The notes beneath the pieces are model-generated. The model searched no databases and was not told where the DNA came from. It saw only the letters and a list, made by a program, of their open reading frames with translations. From an uncultured Bryobacteraceae bacterium (GTDB lineage: Bacteria > Acidobacteriota > Terriglobia > Bryobacterales > Bryobacteraceae), in assembly GCA_937924525.1 (NCBI GenBank), contig CALDSU010000008.1, positions 1 through 64,000 of the forward strand: a stretch of DNA of 64,000 nucleotides, in the 5' to 3' direction. Made by a program: the position numbers and the translations under genes. Shown in pieces: positions 1-9,298 of this stretch; within the stretch, counting starts at the first letter, position 1, and the number at the start of each line of letters is the position of its first letter.

Positions 1-2669
1 AGGAGATTGTTACCCGCGGGCTCGACCTGTCGCCGACGACCGAGGTGTTGCTTGAGGAGTCCATGCTCGGCTGGAAAGAGTTCGAGATGGAGGTGGTTCG
101 GGACAAGGCGGACAACTGCATCATCGTCTGCTCGATCGAGAATTTCGATCCGATGGGCGTCCACACGGGCGACTCGATCACGGTCGCGCCGGCGCAGACC
201 CTGACCGACAAGGAATACCAGAGGCTGCGGAACGCCTCGATCGACGTATTGCGCAAGATCGGTGTGGAAACCGGCGGGTCGAATGTGCAGTTTGCGATCT
301 GTCCGAATACCGGGCGCGTGCTGATCATCGAAATGAATCCTCGTGTGTCGCGCTCGTCGGCGCTCGCCTCCAAGGCCACCGGTTTCCCTATCGCGAAAAT
401 CGCCGCCAAACTCGCCGTGGGTTACCGCCTCGATGAGATTCCCAACGACATCACTCTGAAAACTCCGGCCTGCTTCGAACCGACCATCGACTACGTCGTC
501 ACCAAGATCCCGAAATGGCAGTTTGAGAAGTTCCCCGGCGCCGACCCGGCGCTCGGCACCCAGATGAAGTCGGTGGGCGAGGTGATGGCCATCGGGCGCA
601 CCTTCAAACAATCGTTCTGGAAGGCGATCCGCAGCCTGGAGACCGGGAAGCGCTTTGGCTCGGAGACCTTCGACGATGCGCTGATCAACGCCAAGCTGAT
701 CACCCCCACCCCGGAGCGCGTCAACTATCTGCGCTATGCCTTTTCGCGGGGCTACACGGTCGAGCAGGTCCACGAACTGACAGCGATCGATCCGTGGTTT
801 CTCCGCCAGCTATGGCAGGTGGTGCAATTGGAAATCCGCCTGCAAAATCTTTCGCTGGAGACCGCCACGCGCGAGGATTTTTTGGAAGCCAAACGGAGCG
901 GCATCTCCGACTCGTTCCTGGCGCGCGCCTGGAACACCCACGAAATGGAGGTCCGCGCCCGGCGCAAAGAACTGGGCGTGCGCGCCGTTTTCAACCGGGT
1001 GGATACGTGCGCCGCCGAGTTCGAAAGTTTTACCCCGTACCTGTATTCAAGCTATGAATCGGCCTGCGAAGCCGAGCCCACGGGGCAGCGAAAGGTGATG
1101 ATCCTGGGCAGCGGGCCCAATCGCATCGGACAAGGGATCGAATTCGATTACTGCTGCTGCCACGCCTCGTTCGCGCTCCAGGACTTTGGGATCGAGTCGA
1201 TCATGGTGAACTGCAATCCGGAAACCGTGTCGACCGACTACGACACCAGTGACCGGCTGTATTTTGAGCCCTTGACGCTGGAGAACGTGCTGAACATCTG
1301 CGACACCGAGCGGCCGGACGGCGTGATTGTGCAATTCGGAGGACAAACGCCGCTGACGCTGGCCCTGCCGCTGAAGCGGCAGGGGGTTCCCATCATCGGC
1401 ACCGACCCGGACAGCATTGATCTGGCCGAGGACCGCAAGCGTTTCGGCGAATTGCTGGATGACTTGGGGATTCCCGCGCCGGCCAACGGCAGCGCCACCA
1501 GCGTCGAGGAAGCCTGCGACGTGGCGCGCCGGATCGGTTATCCGGTGCTGGTCCGCCCCAGTTACGTGCTGGGCGGCCGGGCCATGGTCATCGCCTACGA
1601 CGAGGAAATGGTGCGCCAGTATATGCGGGAGGCGGTCAGCTTCTCGCAGGACCGGCCGGTGCTGATCGACCGGTTCCTGGAAGACGCTACGGAAGTGGAC
1701 GTGGATGCGCTGTGCGACGGCGACAACGTCCTGATTGCCGGCATCATGGAGCACATCGAGGAGGCGGGCGTCCATTCCGGCGACAGTTCCTGCGTGCTCC
1801 CCGCCCAAGGCATAGCGGCCCAGGCGCGGGCGCGCATTGAGGATTACACCCACCGTCTGGCGCGGTCGCTGCGGGTGGTGGGGCTGATGAACCTGCAATT
1901 CGCAATCAAGGACGGAACCGTGTATGTCCTGGAAGTGAACCCCCGCGCCTCGCGCACCGTGCCTTACGTGAGCAAAGCGACGGGCGTGCCGCTGCCCAAG
2001 ATCGCGGTAGGCCTGATGCTGGGCCGCAAACTCACCGACTTCACCCACCTGACCGGTGGACTCGTGAGCGGCACGCTGTCCGTGCCCCAGTGCTTTGTGA
2101 AGAGCCCGGTGTTCCCGTTCAACAAGTTCCCGGATGTCGATCCTTCCCTGGGACCGGAGATGCGGTCGACGGGAGAAGTGATGGGCGTGGGCATGACCTT
2201 CGGCGAAGCCTTCGCCAAGGCGCAATTGAGCGCCGGCACGCCGCTGCCTGATTCCGGATGTGTGCTCATCAGCGTGAATGAGCGCCACAAGCACGACGCG
2301 GTGCAGGTCGGCCGGCGGTTCCACGCGCTGGGCTTCCAGTTGGTGGCCACGCGAGGCACGGCGGCCGCGCTCTCCGCCGCGGGTTTGCCCTGCAAGACCG
2401 TCTTCAAGTTCAACGAGGGCCGCCCGAACGCGGTGGACTTGATCAAAGCCGGCACGCTGGATCTGATCATCTACACCGCGACCGGCGCCCACTCTTTCAG
2501 CGACGAGAAGGCGATCCGGCGGGCGGCGATTTCCCATCGGGTTCCTTGCATCACCACGCTCAGCGCCGCCAAGGCGGCCGTCGAGGCGGTGACGTCCCGC
2601 CGGGAAAATCCCGTGCGGGTTTGGAGCCTCCAGGACATTCACTCGCGGGCGGAACAGCAGGCGACGTAG
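1..2669 (+). CDS. carB: carbamoyl-phosphate synthase large subunit, 5'-truncated by window edge
   Basis: CarB makes carbamoyl phosphate from bicarbonate, glutamine-derived ammonia and two ATP, for arginine and pyrimidine synthesis. The frame is open from base 3, so the gene begins outside the window. About 888 residues are visible and roughly 190 N-terminal residues are missing compared with the usual ~1070. Visible in order are the end of the first ATP-grasp domain ([28 protein letters not shown]), the oligomerisation region, the second ATP-grasp copy ([32 protein letters not shown]) and a C-terminal MGS-like regulatory domain from about residue 750 of the visible part. The two ATP-grasp halves align to each other, as expected for CarB. 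Alternative starts inside the frame (GTG at 45) are not real starts. Confidence 0.97.
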   Translation, partial: EIVTRGLDLSPTTEVLLEESMLGWKEFEMEVVRDKADNCIIVCSIENFDPMGVHTGDSITVAPAQTLTDKEYQRLRNASIDVLRKIGVETGGSNVQFAICPNTGRVLIIEMNPRVSRSSALASKATGFPIAKIAAKLAVGYRLDEIPNDITLKTPACFEPTIDYVVTKIPKWQFEKFPGADPALGTQMKSVGEVMAIGRTFKQSFWKAIRSLETGKRFGSETFDDALINAKLITPTPERVNYLRYAFSRGYTVEQVHELTAIDPWFLRQLWQVVQLEIRLQNLSLETATREDFLEAKRSGISDSFLARAWNTHEMEVRARRKELGVRAVFNRVDTCAAEFESFTPYLYSSYESACEAEPTGQRKVMILGSGPNRIGQGIEFDYCCCHASFALQDFGIESIMVNCNPETVSTDYDTSDRLYFEPLTLENVLNICDTERPDGVIVQFGGQTPLTLALPLKRQGVPIIGTDPDSIDLAEDRKRFGELLDDLGIPAPANGSATSVEEACDVARRIGYPVLVRPSYVLGGRAMVIAYDEEMVRQYMREAVSFSQDRPVLIDRFLEDATEVDVDALCDGDNVLIAGIMEHIEEAGVHSGDSSCVLPAQGIAAQARARIEDYTHRLARSLRVVGLMNLQFAIKDGTVYVLEVNPRASRTVPYVSKATGVPLPKIAVGLMLGRKLTDFTHLTGGLVSGTLSVPQCFVKSPVFPFNKFPDVDPSLGPEMRSTGEVMGVGMTFGEAFAKAQLSAGTPLPDSGCVLISVNERHKHDAVQVGRRFHALGFQLVATRGTAAALSAAGLPCKTVFKFNEGRPNAVDLIKAGTLDLIIYTATGAHSFSDEKAIRRAAISHRVPCITTLSAAKAAVEAVTSRRENPVRVWSLQDIHSRAEQQAT

Positions 2670-2686
2670 CGGCCGGCGGCGGATGG

Positions 2687-3001
2687 CTAATCCAGCAGGT
2701 CGAGGGCGGCTTCCAGTTCGCTCCGCGCGTGCTGGTCTCCGGCGCGCGACGTCACCTCGATCCCGCGCCGGTACATGGCGCGCGCCTCCTCCAGGCGGCC
2801 TAGCTTTTCGTAAGTCTGCCCGGCGTGAAAATACGCCGCCGCATAATCAGGATTGCGGGCGACCAGTTCCTGAAACTCGCGCGCGGCGTCTTCCAGACGG
2901 CCGCCGTTGACGTATTCCATGGCCAGTCCGTAGCGCGCGAACGCGCTCTGCGGGTCCTGCGCCAGCATCGATTGCAACACCTCAATTCGGTTTGCGGGCA
3001 T
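2687..3001 (-). CDS. small tetratricopeptide-repeat protein
   Basis: A 104-residue protein beginning MPANRIEVLQSML. It contains two clear TPR-type helix pairs (around residues 22-50 and 54-88, with the pattern A..Y..G......A...F). TPRs mediate protein-protein contacts; the partner is unknown. There is no signal peptide or membrane segment, so it is probably cytoplasmic. The frame stays open upstream, but the TPR-like composition ends at this ATG; an ATG eight codons upstream (3025) is the other plausible start. It is convergent with carB and divergent from the gene at 3041. Confidence 0.75.
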   Translation of the reverse strand: MPANRIEVLQSMLAQDPQSAFARYGLAMEYVNGGRLEDAAREFQELVARNPDYAAAYFHAGQTYEKLGRLEEARAMYRRGIEVTSRAGDQHARSELEAALDLLD

Positions 3002-3030
3002 GAGCGTGAAAAGTCTAATGCCCATGCTAC

Positions 3031-3036
3031 TATACC
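3031..3036 (+). promoter_or_regulatory. -10 element (TATACC) for the gene at 3041
   Basis: The hexamer TATACC ends 4 nt before the ATG at 3041. A start of transcription about 7 nt downstream would fall on the start codon, giving a leaderless mRNA. No purine-rich ribosome binding site lies in the gap. No good -35 was seen. Confidence 0.45.
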
Positions 3037-3040
3037 GGCG

Positions 3041-3436
3041 ATGGCATGTCCGTTCTTCGAGCCCGGAAACCGGCTTGAGGATCCGCCGACCGCCTCGGGG
3101 CCGCCGCCGCTCGGCGACTGGTACACGGGCATCTGCCGCAGTCCTTGGCCGGCAGTTGGCTCCCTGCCCTTGATGCTTTGCCACTACGGGTATGCACGCG
3201 GCCTCTGCGCCCGCTTCCCCCTGGCCTGCGACGCCCCGGACGCGGTTCGCTTCGCGATGGCGACCTCTGCTGGAGCGGATCCCAAGGTGCGCTTTGCCCT
3301 CGAAAAAGACCACTATCCCGCCGGTCACGGCGTGCTCTCTCTGCCTTCGCCTGCCGGCGGCGCCGGCCTGGTTCTGCCAGCGCAGGCGCTGGCCTTCTGG
3401 TCCGCCTGCCGGCGCAGGCTCATCCACCGGTCATGA
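3041..3436 (+). CDS. conserved-looking hypothetical protein, 131 aa
   Basis: A protein of 131 residues starting MACPFFEPGNRLEDPP. The N-terminus carries a Cys-Pro-Phe-Phe motif and four further cysteines follow (CRSPW, MLCHYGYARGLC, ACDAPD), which could bind a metal; this is inference. No signal peptide, membrane helix or known domain is recognised. The stop overlaps the start of the thioesterase gene (ATGA at 3433-3436), so the two are translationally coupled and likely act together. The ATG at 3041 is chosen because a -10 hexamer lies just before it and the upstream part of the frame is antisense to the TPR gene. Confidence 0.7.
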   Translation: MACPFFEPGNRLEDPPTASGPPPLGDWYTGICRSPWPAVGSLPLMLCHYGYARGLCARFPLACDAPDAVRFAMATSAGADPKVRFALEKDHYPAGHGVLSLPSPAGGAGLVLPAQALAFWSACRRRLIHRS

Positions 3437-3921
3437 CGCCCAAGTTCGTAAGGGAATCGATCTCCGAGTACTCGGAACTGGCCTTGCCGGACGACGCCAA
3501 TATCCTTGGCAACGTGCAGGGCGGAAAAGTGATGCACCTGGTGGACCTCTGCGCCGCGCTGGCGGCCCTCCGTCACGCGCGGTGTCCGGTGGTGACCGCC
3601 TCCATCGATCACATGAGTTTTCTCCACCCGGTCCGGATCGGCCAACTGCTCACCCTCCGTTCCAGCGTCAACCGGGTCTTTCGCAGCTCCATGGAAGTCG
3701 GGGTAAAGGTCTTCGTCGAGGATCTCATGACGGGAGAAGTACGCCATACTTCTTCGGCCTACCTGACGTTTGTGGCGATCGATGCGGAAGGCAACCGCGT
3801 GCCCGTAGCGCCGGTGGTCCCGGAGACAGCGGAAGAGAAACGGCGATATGAAGAGGCCGCGCTGCGCCGGGAATACCGCCTGAGGCAGAAGCGCGGTGGA
3901 GGAGGGCCCGCGGGCGCGTAG
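3433..3921 (+). CDS. acyl-CoA thioesterase, hotdog fold (YciA/BACH type)
   Basis: A 162-residue single-hotdog protein that is predicted to hydrolyse acyl-CoA to fatty acid and CoA. It shows the family pattern: an early strand ending in DDANILGNVQGGKVMHLVDL with the catalytic Asn/Asp region, then ASIDHMSFLHPVRIGQLL and SSMEVGVKVFVEDLMTGE. The C-terminal 40 residues are a charged tail (EEKRRYEEAALRREYR) often seen in this family. It is coupled by ATGA overlap to the preceding 131-residue gene. Substrate length cannot be read from the sequence. Confidence 0.88.
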   Translation: MTPKFVRESISEYSELALPDDANILGNVQGGKVMHLVDLCAALAALRHARCPVVTASIDHMSFLHPVRIGQLLTLRSSVNRVFRSSMEVGVKVFVEDLMTGEVRHTSSAYLTFVAIDAEGNRVPVAPVVPETAEEKRRYEEAALRREYRLRQKRGGGGPAGA

Positions 3922-4016
3922 GCCAAGCCGCCCCCACGAGCACACGCGACGCTGGCGCAGGTCTCCCGCGCGTGCCGGCTGAGGCCGAAACCAGGCGGCG
4001 GCGATGCGCCTCCGGG

Positions 4017-4247
4017 CTAGTTCATCCCGCACAGACCGGGCGTGCGGCACATGCCGCCCGGACACATGGGCGCTTCGGCGCGGGCTGGCGCCGTGCCGGT
4101 GTTCGAGTGCGCCGCGAAGGTCGAAAGCTGCTGCGTCAGATGCGCCTCGCCGCATGAGGGGCAGCACAGCCCGTCCGTCTCGGGGCGACGCACCAGCTTC
4201 TCGAAGCGGGTTCCGCAATCATCGCATCGGTATTCGAAGATCGGCAT
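4017..4247 (-). CDS. FmdB family zinc-ribbon protein
   Basis: A 76-residue protein starting MPIFEYRCDDCG, the usual beginning of the FmdB regulatory-protein family. Two CxxC-type pairs (CDDC and CPSC) form the zinc ribbon, and a second Cys-rich tail (MCPGGMCRTPGLCGMN) follows. FmdB-like proteins are small zinc proteins of poorly known function, named from a putative regulator of formamidase. A TTG three codons upstream is possible, but the ATG matches the family. The start lies inside the 3' end of the PBP4 gene (29-nt overlap in another frame), so it is the last gene of the MFS-PBP4-FmdB operon. Confidence 0.85.
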   Translation of the reverse strand: MPIFEYRCDDCGTRFEKLVRRPETDGLCCPSCGEAHLTQQLSTFAAHSNTGTAPARAEAPMCPGGMCRTPGLCGMN

Positions 4248-5682
4248 ATTCGTCAAAAAGGCTCACCACGATTTTATCAAGCAACGCGGCGGGCGCGCCC
4301 GGCTGGAAGTTGGCGAGGAGAGAAAAGATCCAGCGCGAGCCATCACCGCGGTCCAGGTACCCGGACAGGGCCGCGACGCGCGCAAGGGTGCCGGTTTTGG
4401 CGCGCAACCGACCCTCGGCGGCAGTGCCGCGAAAACGCGCCCGCAACGTCCCGTCTTCGCCTCCCACGGGCAGGAGGTCCATCCAGGCGTCGCGGAGCGG
4501 CGACTGGTGCCAATAGCGGAGCAGGGCATGCACCGCGGCCGGCGTGACCAGATTCCGGCGCGTGAGACCGGAGCCGTCGGCCAAGGCGACGCCGGTGGTG
4601 GGAATGCCCGCCTCGGCGAGAAAAGACTCCAACTCGGCGAGGCCGCCCTCGCGCGTGCCCGCGCGCCCGGCGGCGTGGGCGACCGCGCAAAGCATCAACT
4701 CGGCATGTAGATTCTGGCTGACTTTGTTGAGAATTTTCAGCCCTTCGAGCAGCGGCGGCGATTCGCGGACGGCCAGTTCCACTCCGGCGACCGCGGGCGG
4801 GGCCGGGCGGCCGGGCCACCAGTGGCGGGCGGCCGCGCGGCCATCGACCCGGATGCCGCGGCGGAGCAGCGCCTCGCGCAGGGCCGCGGCTGCGAACTCC
4901 GCCGGATCCTCCACCGCCAGCCGTGTGCTGACGCCGGTCCCCTGGGGATCCAGTTGTCCGGTGAGCCGTACCTGGCGGGAGCCCGCGGCCCGCTCCACTT
5001 CCAGGCGGGCCGGCGAGCCCACGGTCACCCGGTTGTCGAACAGGAAATACTCGACGGGCGGATCCAGCACAATCCTGGCCGGATCTCCCGGTTGCAAGGT
5101 CAGGGTGATCGCGTTGTCATTGAACGCCAGCGCGCTGACCGGCGCGCCGTAGGCCCAAACGGCATCCTCCCTCGTCCATCCCGGCGGGTGCGGTTCGAAT
5201 GGATAGCGGCTGTCGTCGCCGATGACGTCACCGTCGATGCGGGTGACGCCGCGGGCGGCGACTTGGTCCGCCAGCTCCTCGATGGGTTGCAGAGCGGCCT
5301 GGGATGGCGGATCGGGAAGGTAGGGAATCGCGCGCGCGGAGAAGTTGGGATCGCCGCCGCCCACCAGATAAACCGGTCCAGCAATGCGTCCCCGCCGGTC
5401 CGGAGCCGCGCCCGCGATCACCGTGGTCCGAAACGTGTGCCGCGGTCCCAGCCGCGCCAGGGCCAGCGAAGACGAGAAGAGCTTGGTATTGGAAGCGGGC
5501 ACAAAGACGCGCCGCGAATCTTTCTCAAAGACGATCTCGCCGGTGGCGGCGTCGGTGATCAGGATGCCGAGATGGCCTTCCGCGGCCGCCGCCTCGGACT
5601 CGAGGATCTGGCGAATCCGCTCCCCCACGCCGCCCGCGCTGGCGCAGGCCGCCAGCAACATCCCGAGCACAATCAGGCGCAT
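4219..5682 (-). CDS. dacB: D-alanyl-D-alanine carboxypeptidase/endopeptidase, PBP4 (DacB) family
   Basis: A class C penicillin-binding protein that trims or cleaves peptidoglycan peptides outside the cytoplasmic membrane. All three serine-enzyme motifs are present: SNTK at residues 64-67, SQN at 322-324 and KTG at 429-431. The large insertion between the first two motifs is typical of PBP4. The N-terminus (MRLIVLGMLLAACAS) is a short export signal with a possible lipobox LAAC, so it may be a lipoprotein. Length 487 is normal. A GGAGG site lies 8 nt before the ATG, inside the end of the MFS gene, whose stop is 3 nt upstream. Confidence 0.93.
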   Translation of the reverse strand: MRLIVLGMLLAACASAGGVGERIRQILESEAAAAEGHLGILITDAATGEIVFEKDSRRVFVPASNTKLFSSSLALARLGPRHTFRTTVIAGAAPDRRGRIAGPVYLVGGGDPNFSARAIPYLPDPPSQAALQPIEELADQVAARGVTRIDGDVIGDDSRYPFEPHPPGWTREDAVWAYGAPVSALAFNDNAITLTLQPGDPARIVLDPPVEYFLFDNRVTVGSPARLEVERAAGSRQVRLTGQLDPQGTGVSTRLAVEDPAEFAAAALREALLRRGIRVDGRAAARHWWPGRPAPPAVAGVELAVRESPPLLEGLKILNKVSQNLHAELMLCAVAHAAGRAGTREGGLAELESFLAEAGIPTTGVALADGSGLTRRNLVTPAAVHALLRYWHQSPLRDAWMDLLPVGGEDGTLRARFRGTAAEGRLRAKTGTLARVAALSGYLDRGDGSRWIFSLLANFQPGAPAALLDKIVVSLFDEYADLRIPMR

Positions 5683-5685
5683 CCA

Positions 5686-6894
5686 TCAGCCTCCAATTTT
5701 CGCTTCCAGCCAGATCAGCCCGATCAGGAGCACCACCATCACCGTGCCTGCCATCGGCAGGGCCATCACGACCCACATGCCCACGACATCGGCGAGAAAG
5801 CCGAGGCTGGCCGGCGCCAGCGTGGCGCCGATCATCGCCAAGGAAAAGATGCCGCTGAACAAGCCCGGCTGATAGTAGTCGAACCGATGCCCGATTCTTT
5901 CCGCCACCAGCGGGTAGATCGTGGCGAAGCCGCCCCCGGCCAGCAACACGCCGACGATGGCTCCGAAGAGGTTGTTCGTCAGCAGCAGCAGGATGCACCC
6001 GAACATCGCGGCGGCCGCACTGGAGAACAAGACCCGGCCGTGCGGAACCCGCGGCAGCACGGCGACGGCGGCGATGCGTCCCACCAGCAGCGCAAGGAAA
6101 TACAGCGCCAACAGCGAAAGAGCGGACTCCGGGCTTACGCCGAGCCGATGGATCAAATACACGCAGAGCCAGGCCGCGATGGACCACTCGTTGCCAAACT
6201 GGAAGAACAGCAAGAGCGCCAGGAGAATCGCCGCGGGATTGGCGAAATCGGTCAGACTCCGCCGCAAAGTGGGTTCGTCGATGGGGCTGGGGGGCGGAAA
6301 CGCCGTATTGCGATACACAGCCGCGAAGCAGGCAGGGACTAGCGCCACCAAGAGCAGGATTTGCGGCACCGTGTAGGCGTAAAACGCGCCACCTACGCTC
6401 AACGCCGCCAGCAGACACCCCGCCCCGAAGAAAACGCCGGCGATGCTTACCGTGGCCGCGGCATTCATCCGATAGGCGGGCGCGACCGCTTGAAACAGGC
6501 CAAAGTTCAAAACGCCCATCGCCGTGCCCACCAGCAGCATTCCGGCCTGCCGCCAATACGGAGCCAGAGGAGGACCGACAAACGCCATCACCGCCAGAGT
6601 GACGCTGGCCAGCGCGGCGGCCAGCACCAGCACCGCGGCAGTCCCCCGCCGGGCCAGCAAGGGACGCACCGCCAGCGGGCTCAGGAGGATACCCATGCCC
6701 AGCGCGAGGAAATAGAACCCTACCGTCGTGAACTGAAACGATAAATGGTGCCCCCAGGCAGGCAGGAGCGCTCCCGGCAGCGCCGCCAGGAATCCCGAGA
6801 GTGCGTACCCTGCCAGGGCTCGCCGCGCGGAGGAAACCAGCAGTGACAGATCCGCGGGAATCGCTGGCTGGGCGGTTGGCGGCACTCGTTCCAT
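5686..6894 (-). CDS. MFS transporter
   Basis: A polytopic membrane protein of about 402 residues with about twelve hydrophobic segments, for example GYALSGFLAALPGALLPAWG, a charged loop near the middle, and a C-terminal set ending MVVLLIGLIWLEAKIGG. It is predicted to be a major facilitator superfamily carrier; the substrate is unknown. The loop after helix 2-3 (LAVRPLLARRGTAAVL) resembles the MFS A-motif region. The start MERVPPTAQ is preferred; an in-frame ATG 18 codons upstream (6948) adds a non-hydrophobic tail. Gene order MFS-PBP4-FmdB hints at a cell-wall-related substrate, but this is inference. Confidence 0.85.
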   Translation of the reverse strand: MERVPPTAQPAIPADLSLLVSSARRALAGYALSGFLAALPGALLPAWGHHLSFQFTTVGFYFLALGMGILLSPLAVRPLLARRGTAAVLVLAAALASVTLAVMAFVGPPLAPYWRQAGMLLVGTAMGVLNFGLFQAVAPAYRMNAAATVSIAGVFFGAGCLLAALSVGGAFYAYTVPQILLLVALVPACFAAVYRNTAFPPPSPIDEPTLRRSLTDFANPAAILLALLLFFQFGNEWSIAAWLCVYLIHRLGVSPESALSLLALYFLALLVGRIAAVAVLPRVPHGRVLFSSAAAAMFGCILLLLTNNLFGAIVGVLLAGGGFATIYPLVAERIGHRFDYYQPGLFSGIFSLAMIGATLAPASLGFLADVVGMWVVMALPMAGTVMVVLLIGLIWLEAKIGG

Positions 6895-7078
6895 TGTAGT
6901 GTCCAACCAAGGCGCAAGCGCCATCCAGAATTCTGGACGCCGCTCCACTGAGAATCCGGATTTCGGGAACTTCCGGCGTCGCGGCGCTTGCGCCTCCCGC
7001 GCCGGCGGCGCCGCGATGTCTTTGCAAGCACGTTGATTAGGCGGTTACGGCAACCACCCCGGGGGGGACGCCCGCCGA

Positions 7079-7153
7079 ATGGCAGATCAGGTGCATCCTA
7101 GACGCCGAGTCCGCTTTTGGTGTAGTTGCCTCTCCAACTTACGTAAACGTTGA
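7079..7153 (+). CDS. candidate small ORF, 24 aa, just before an orphan terminator
   Basis: ATG to TGA encodes 24 residues, very basic (many Arg) with a CSC motif. The stop lies 5 nt before a perfect terminator hairpin. There is a G-run about 8 nt upstream of the ATG, which may serve as a ribosome binding site. It sits between two minus-strand genes in a gap with no other plus-strand gene. It may instead be part of a non-coding RNA ending at the same terminator. No homology is claimed. Confidence 0.25.
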   Translation: MADQVHPRRRVRFWCSCLSNLRKR

Positions 7154-7158
7154 TCCTG

Positions 7159-7184
7159 CCCTGGCCGGTGCCAGGGTTTTTTTT
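7159..7184 (+). terminator. strong Rho-independent terminator with no annotated upstream gene
   Basis: CCCTGGC, loop CGGT, GCCAGGG and then eight T. This is a perfect 7-bp GC-rich stem with a T-run on the plus strand only; on the minus strand the hairpin is not followed by T. Both flanking genes are on the minus strand, so it must end a transcript that starts in the 6895-7158 gap. Confidence 0.8.
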
Positions 7185-7185
7185 G

Positions 7186-7872
7186 CTACTTGCGGGCCAC
7201 CAGCACGCGGGACGGGTACAGTCCTTGCTTCACTGGCTGGTGGTGAAGCACCGTGAAGTCAGCAGCTTCAATAAAGTCAACCACTTGGTGTTCCACCTGC
7301 CTGCCCCAGAACGCCGGCGCCAGGGCTCCCGCAACCCGATACAGCCGGTTGAATATCTCGGTGTTCTCGCCAATGACGATCAGGGCCAGCCGTCCGTGAA
7401 GCCGAAGGATACGGTGGAATTCCTCCACCGTCCGCGCAATGTCCTCGGCAGCCAGCAATTCCAACAGGTAACAGCAGACCACCAAATCGAACGTGGAGTC
7501 CCGGAAAGGCATCTGGCGGGCATCCACGGCCTGGCAGCAAACATAGGAATGAGGACTTTGGCGGCGGGCCAGGCGCTGGGTGCGCGCCGCCATGTTGGGC
7601 GACAGATCCAGGCCCAGGTTCATGCCGTTAGGATTGCTTTTCACCAGGCGCAGGAACATCTCTCCCGAACCCGTGGCCACCTCCAGCACCCGCATGCCAT
7701 CAGCGATCCCGCAGACTTCGAGCAACTTCTGATGGGCGCGCGAATGGAAGAGCCTGGTCGAAATCGAATAGAACGGCGCCACGCGATCGTACAAACGGCG
7801 TGTCCGCCCGGCCAGCGTGGCAGGAAAGTCGGCGGCGTTTAGGAGCGGTGCGGGAACAGTCAGACGCGGCAA
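7186..7872 (-). CDS. class I SAM-dependent methyltransferase (UbiE-like)
   Basis: A 228-residue Rossmann-fold methyltransferase. Motif I is VLEVATGSGEMFLRL (SAM glycine loop), motif II GLDLSPNMAARTQ, motif III DARQMPFRDSTFDLVVCC, and a post-motif RILRLHGRLALIV. The pattern matches ubiquinone/menaquinone-type and related lipid methyltransferases, but the substrate cannot be assigned. The start is TTG, supported by a consensus site GAGGAGG (plus-strand 7880-7886) 7 nt upstream; an ATG 4 nt earlier is out of frame and stops after five codons. Confidence 0.88.
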   Translation of the reverse strand: MPRLTVPAPLLNAADFPATLAGRTRRLYDRVAPFYSISTRLFHSRAHQKLLEVCGIADGMRVLEVATGSGEMFLRLVKSNPNGMNLGLDLSPNMAARTQRLARRQSPHSYVCCQAVDARQMPFRDSTFDLVVCCYLLELLAAEDIARTVEEFHRILRLHGRLALIVIGENTEIFNRLYRVAGALAPAFWGRQVEHQVVDFIEAADFTVLHHQPVKQGLYPSRVLVARK

Positions 7873-7879
7873 ATCATTG

Positions 7880-7886
7880 CCTCCTC
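7880..7886 (-). promoter_or_regulatory. ribosome binding site that fixes a TTG start
   Basis: GAGGAGG on the minus strand, 7 nt before the TTG at 7872. It is the evidence for choosing TTG as start of the methyltransferase. Confidence 0.75.
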
Positions 7887-7947
7887 GAAAAGGCGCGGGG
7901 GCGCGGGAAGATCCTGAGGTCCTGAGCCCGTATGCATCATGAATTCC

Positions 7948-9273
7948 TTAGGATACCGCTGCCAGGTCAGGTGAGGGGGAGGCGGGTTGCCAAACGGGCA
8001 GATCCAGTTCGATCCGGGTCCCCCGTCCAGGGTGGCTGTCGATCCGCATGCGGTAATCATCGCCAAAGAGCACTTTAAGCCTTTCCGTCACGTTGCGCAC
8101 GCCGACCCCCCCGTCCAGCATGGTGGCCAGGCGCTCCGCGGCAATGCCGACCCCGTCATCCTCCACCACCAGATGAAGGCGCGTGCCCTTGCGGCGGGCG
8201 CGCAGGGTGATCGCGCCTCCATCCACTTTCGAGCTCAGGCCGTGCTTGATGGAGTTTTCCACGAGTGGCTGGAGCAACATGCTTGGCACGGGCGCATCGA
8301 GCGCGCCGGGATCCACTTCCTTGACAAACCGCAGTTGATCGCCGAAGCGGACCATTTCGATGGCGAGATAGTCTTCGATGAAGCTGAGTTCGTCGCGCAG
8401 CGGGGCCAGGTTCTCCGACCGCCGCAACAGCCGGCGGAGGATGCTGGAGAGCCGGACCACCACCGCGCGGGCGCGGTCCGGATCGGTGCGAATGAGGGCG
8501 GCGACCGAGTTGAGGGTGTTGAAGAGGAAGTGCGGATTGATCTGCCGGGTGAGCGCGTCCAGCCGCGCTTCGATCAGGGAGCGCTGCTGTTCCTCGAGTT
8601 TGACTTCATTGCGCGTGTTGTTCCAGATCTTAAGCGGCAGGGTTACCGCGAACAACGTGCTCAGGTACACGGCGGCGACGCCCCAACCGCCCGTCGAAGC
8701 CGGCATCTCCAGGTGAAAGAGCCGTGCAGGTCCGAACAAGGAGACGGCCACCTGCCGCAGCAACTCGGCAACCAGGATCGACGCGAGCGCCAGCAGATGA
8801 AACAACGACCGGCGGCGGTCCTTGGCCCGGCGGAACAGGCGATAGACGTTGAGATCCAAGGCGGGCGTAAACGACCAGATGTCTTCGGGGTCGGCGGCCA
8901 GATCGCGGATCAGTCCCCCGAGCACTCCCAGGCCGGCGTACAGGGGCAAACTGACCACCTCATGATGGATCATGGCCGGGATCGCGATCAGCCCGCCCGC
9001 CACCAGACCCGTGAAATAGCCGCCCAGCATGCCGGCCAGCAGAGAGCCTTCCAGACCCAGGTCAATCGCGGGATATCCGCCGGTCACCACGCGGGTGGCG
9101 ACGCCGGCGCCGAAGACCACGGCGAACCACAACGCCAGTTGCAGGCGCTGGTACAGTGTCCGGCCCTCGCGCAGCAGCATCTTCTTCACGCCGCCGGAGC
9201 GGACAAGAATGCTAGCCAGCGCCGAGACAATCCCCAGCTTGACCAGCAGCGGAACCAGAGCCTGTTCTGCCAT
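7948..9273 (-). CDS. sensor histidine kinase, LytS/YehU type
   Basis: About 441 residues. The N-terminal half has about six hydrophobic segments (residues 8-25, 45-65, 70-100, 105-125, 160-180, 195-215), consistent with a 5TM-LYT-like sensor. The C-terminal half is a HisKA_7TM/His_kinase (PF06580) module with phospho-acceptor His248 in QINPHFLFNTLNSV, N-box LVENSIKHGL and G-box VVEDDGVGI. Such kinases usually pair with LytR/AlgR-type regulators; none is encoded nearby, so it is an orphan here. Start MAEQALVPLL is chosen; an upstream in-frame start (9324) would run across the ribA promoter. Divergent from ribA, with an overlapping -10 region. Confidence 0.88.
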   Translation of the reverse strand: MAEQALVPLLVKLGIVSALASILVRSGGVKKMLLREGRTLYQRLQLALWFAVVFGAGVATRVVTGGYPAIDLGLEGSLLAGMLGGYFTGLVAGGLIAIPAMIHHEVVSLPLYAGLGVLGGLIRDLAADPEDIWSFTPALDLNVYRLFRRAKDRRRSLFHLLALASILVAELLRQVAVSLFGPARLFHLEMPASTGGWGVAAVYLSTLFAVTLPLKIWNNTRNEVKLEEQQRSLIEARLDALTRQINPHFLFNTLNSVAALIRTDPDRARAVVVRLSSILRRLLRRSENLAPLRDELSFIEDYLAIEMVRFGDQLRFVKEVDPGALDAPVPSMLLQPLVENSIKHGLSSKVDGGAITLRARRKGTRLHLVVEDDGVGIAAERLATMLDGGVGVRNVTERLKVLFGDDYRMRIDSHPGRGTRIELDLPVWQPASPSPDLAAVS

Positions 9274-9298
9274 GGGTGACGCGCTGACCGCGCGCCTC

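Noticed and set aside
1047-2642. Long open frame (531 codons) antisense to carB
   Set aside because: It lies fully antisense to an unmistakable carB. Its translation has no family motif and is rich in His/Arg/Gly, the usual result of reading GC-rich codons backwards.
5525-7027. 500-codon minus-strand frame overlapping MFS and PBP4 genes
   Set aside because: It is in another frame of the same strand as the MFS gene, with no hydrophobic pattern. The MFS reading has clear membrane segments.
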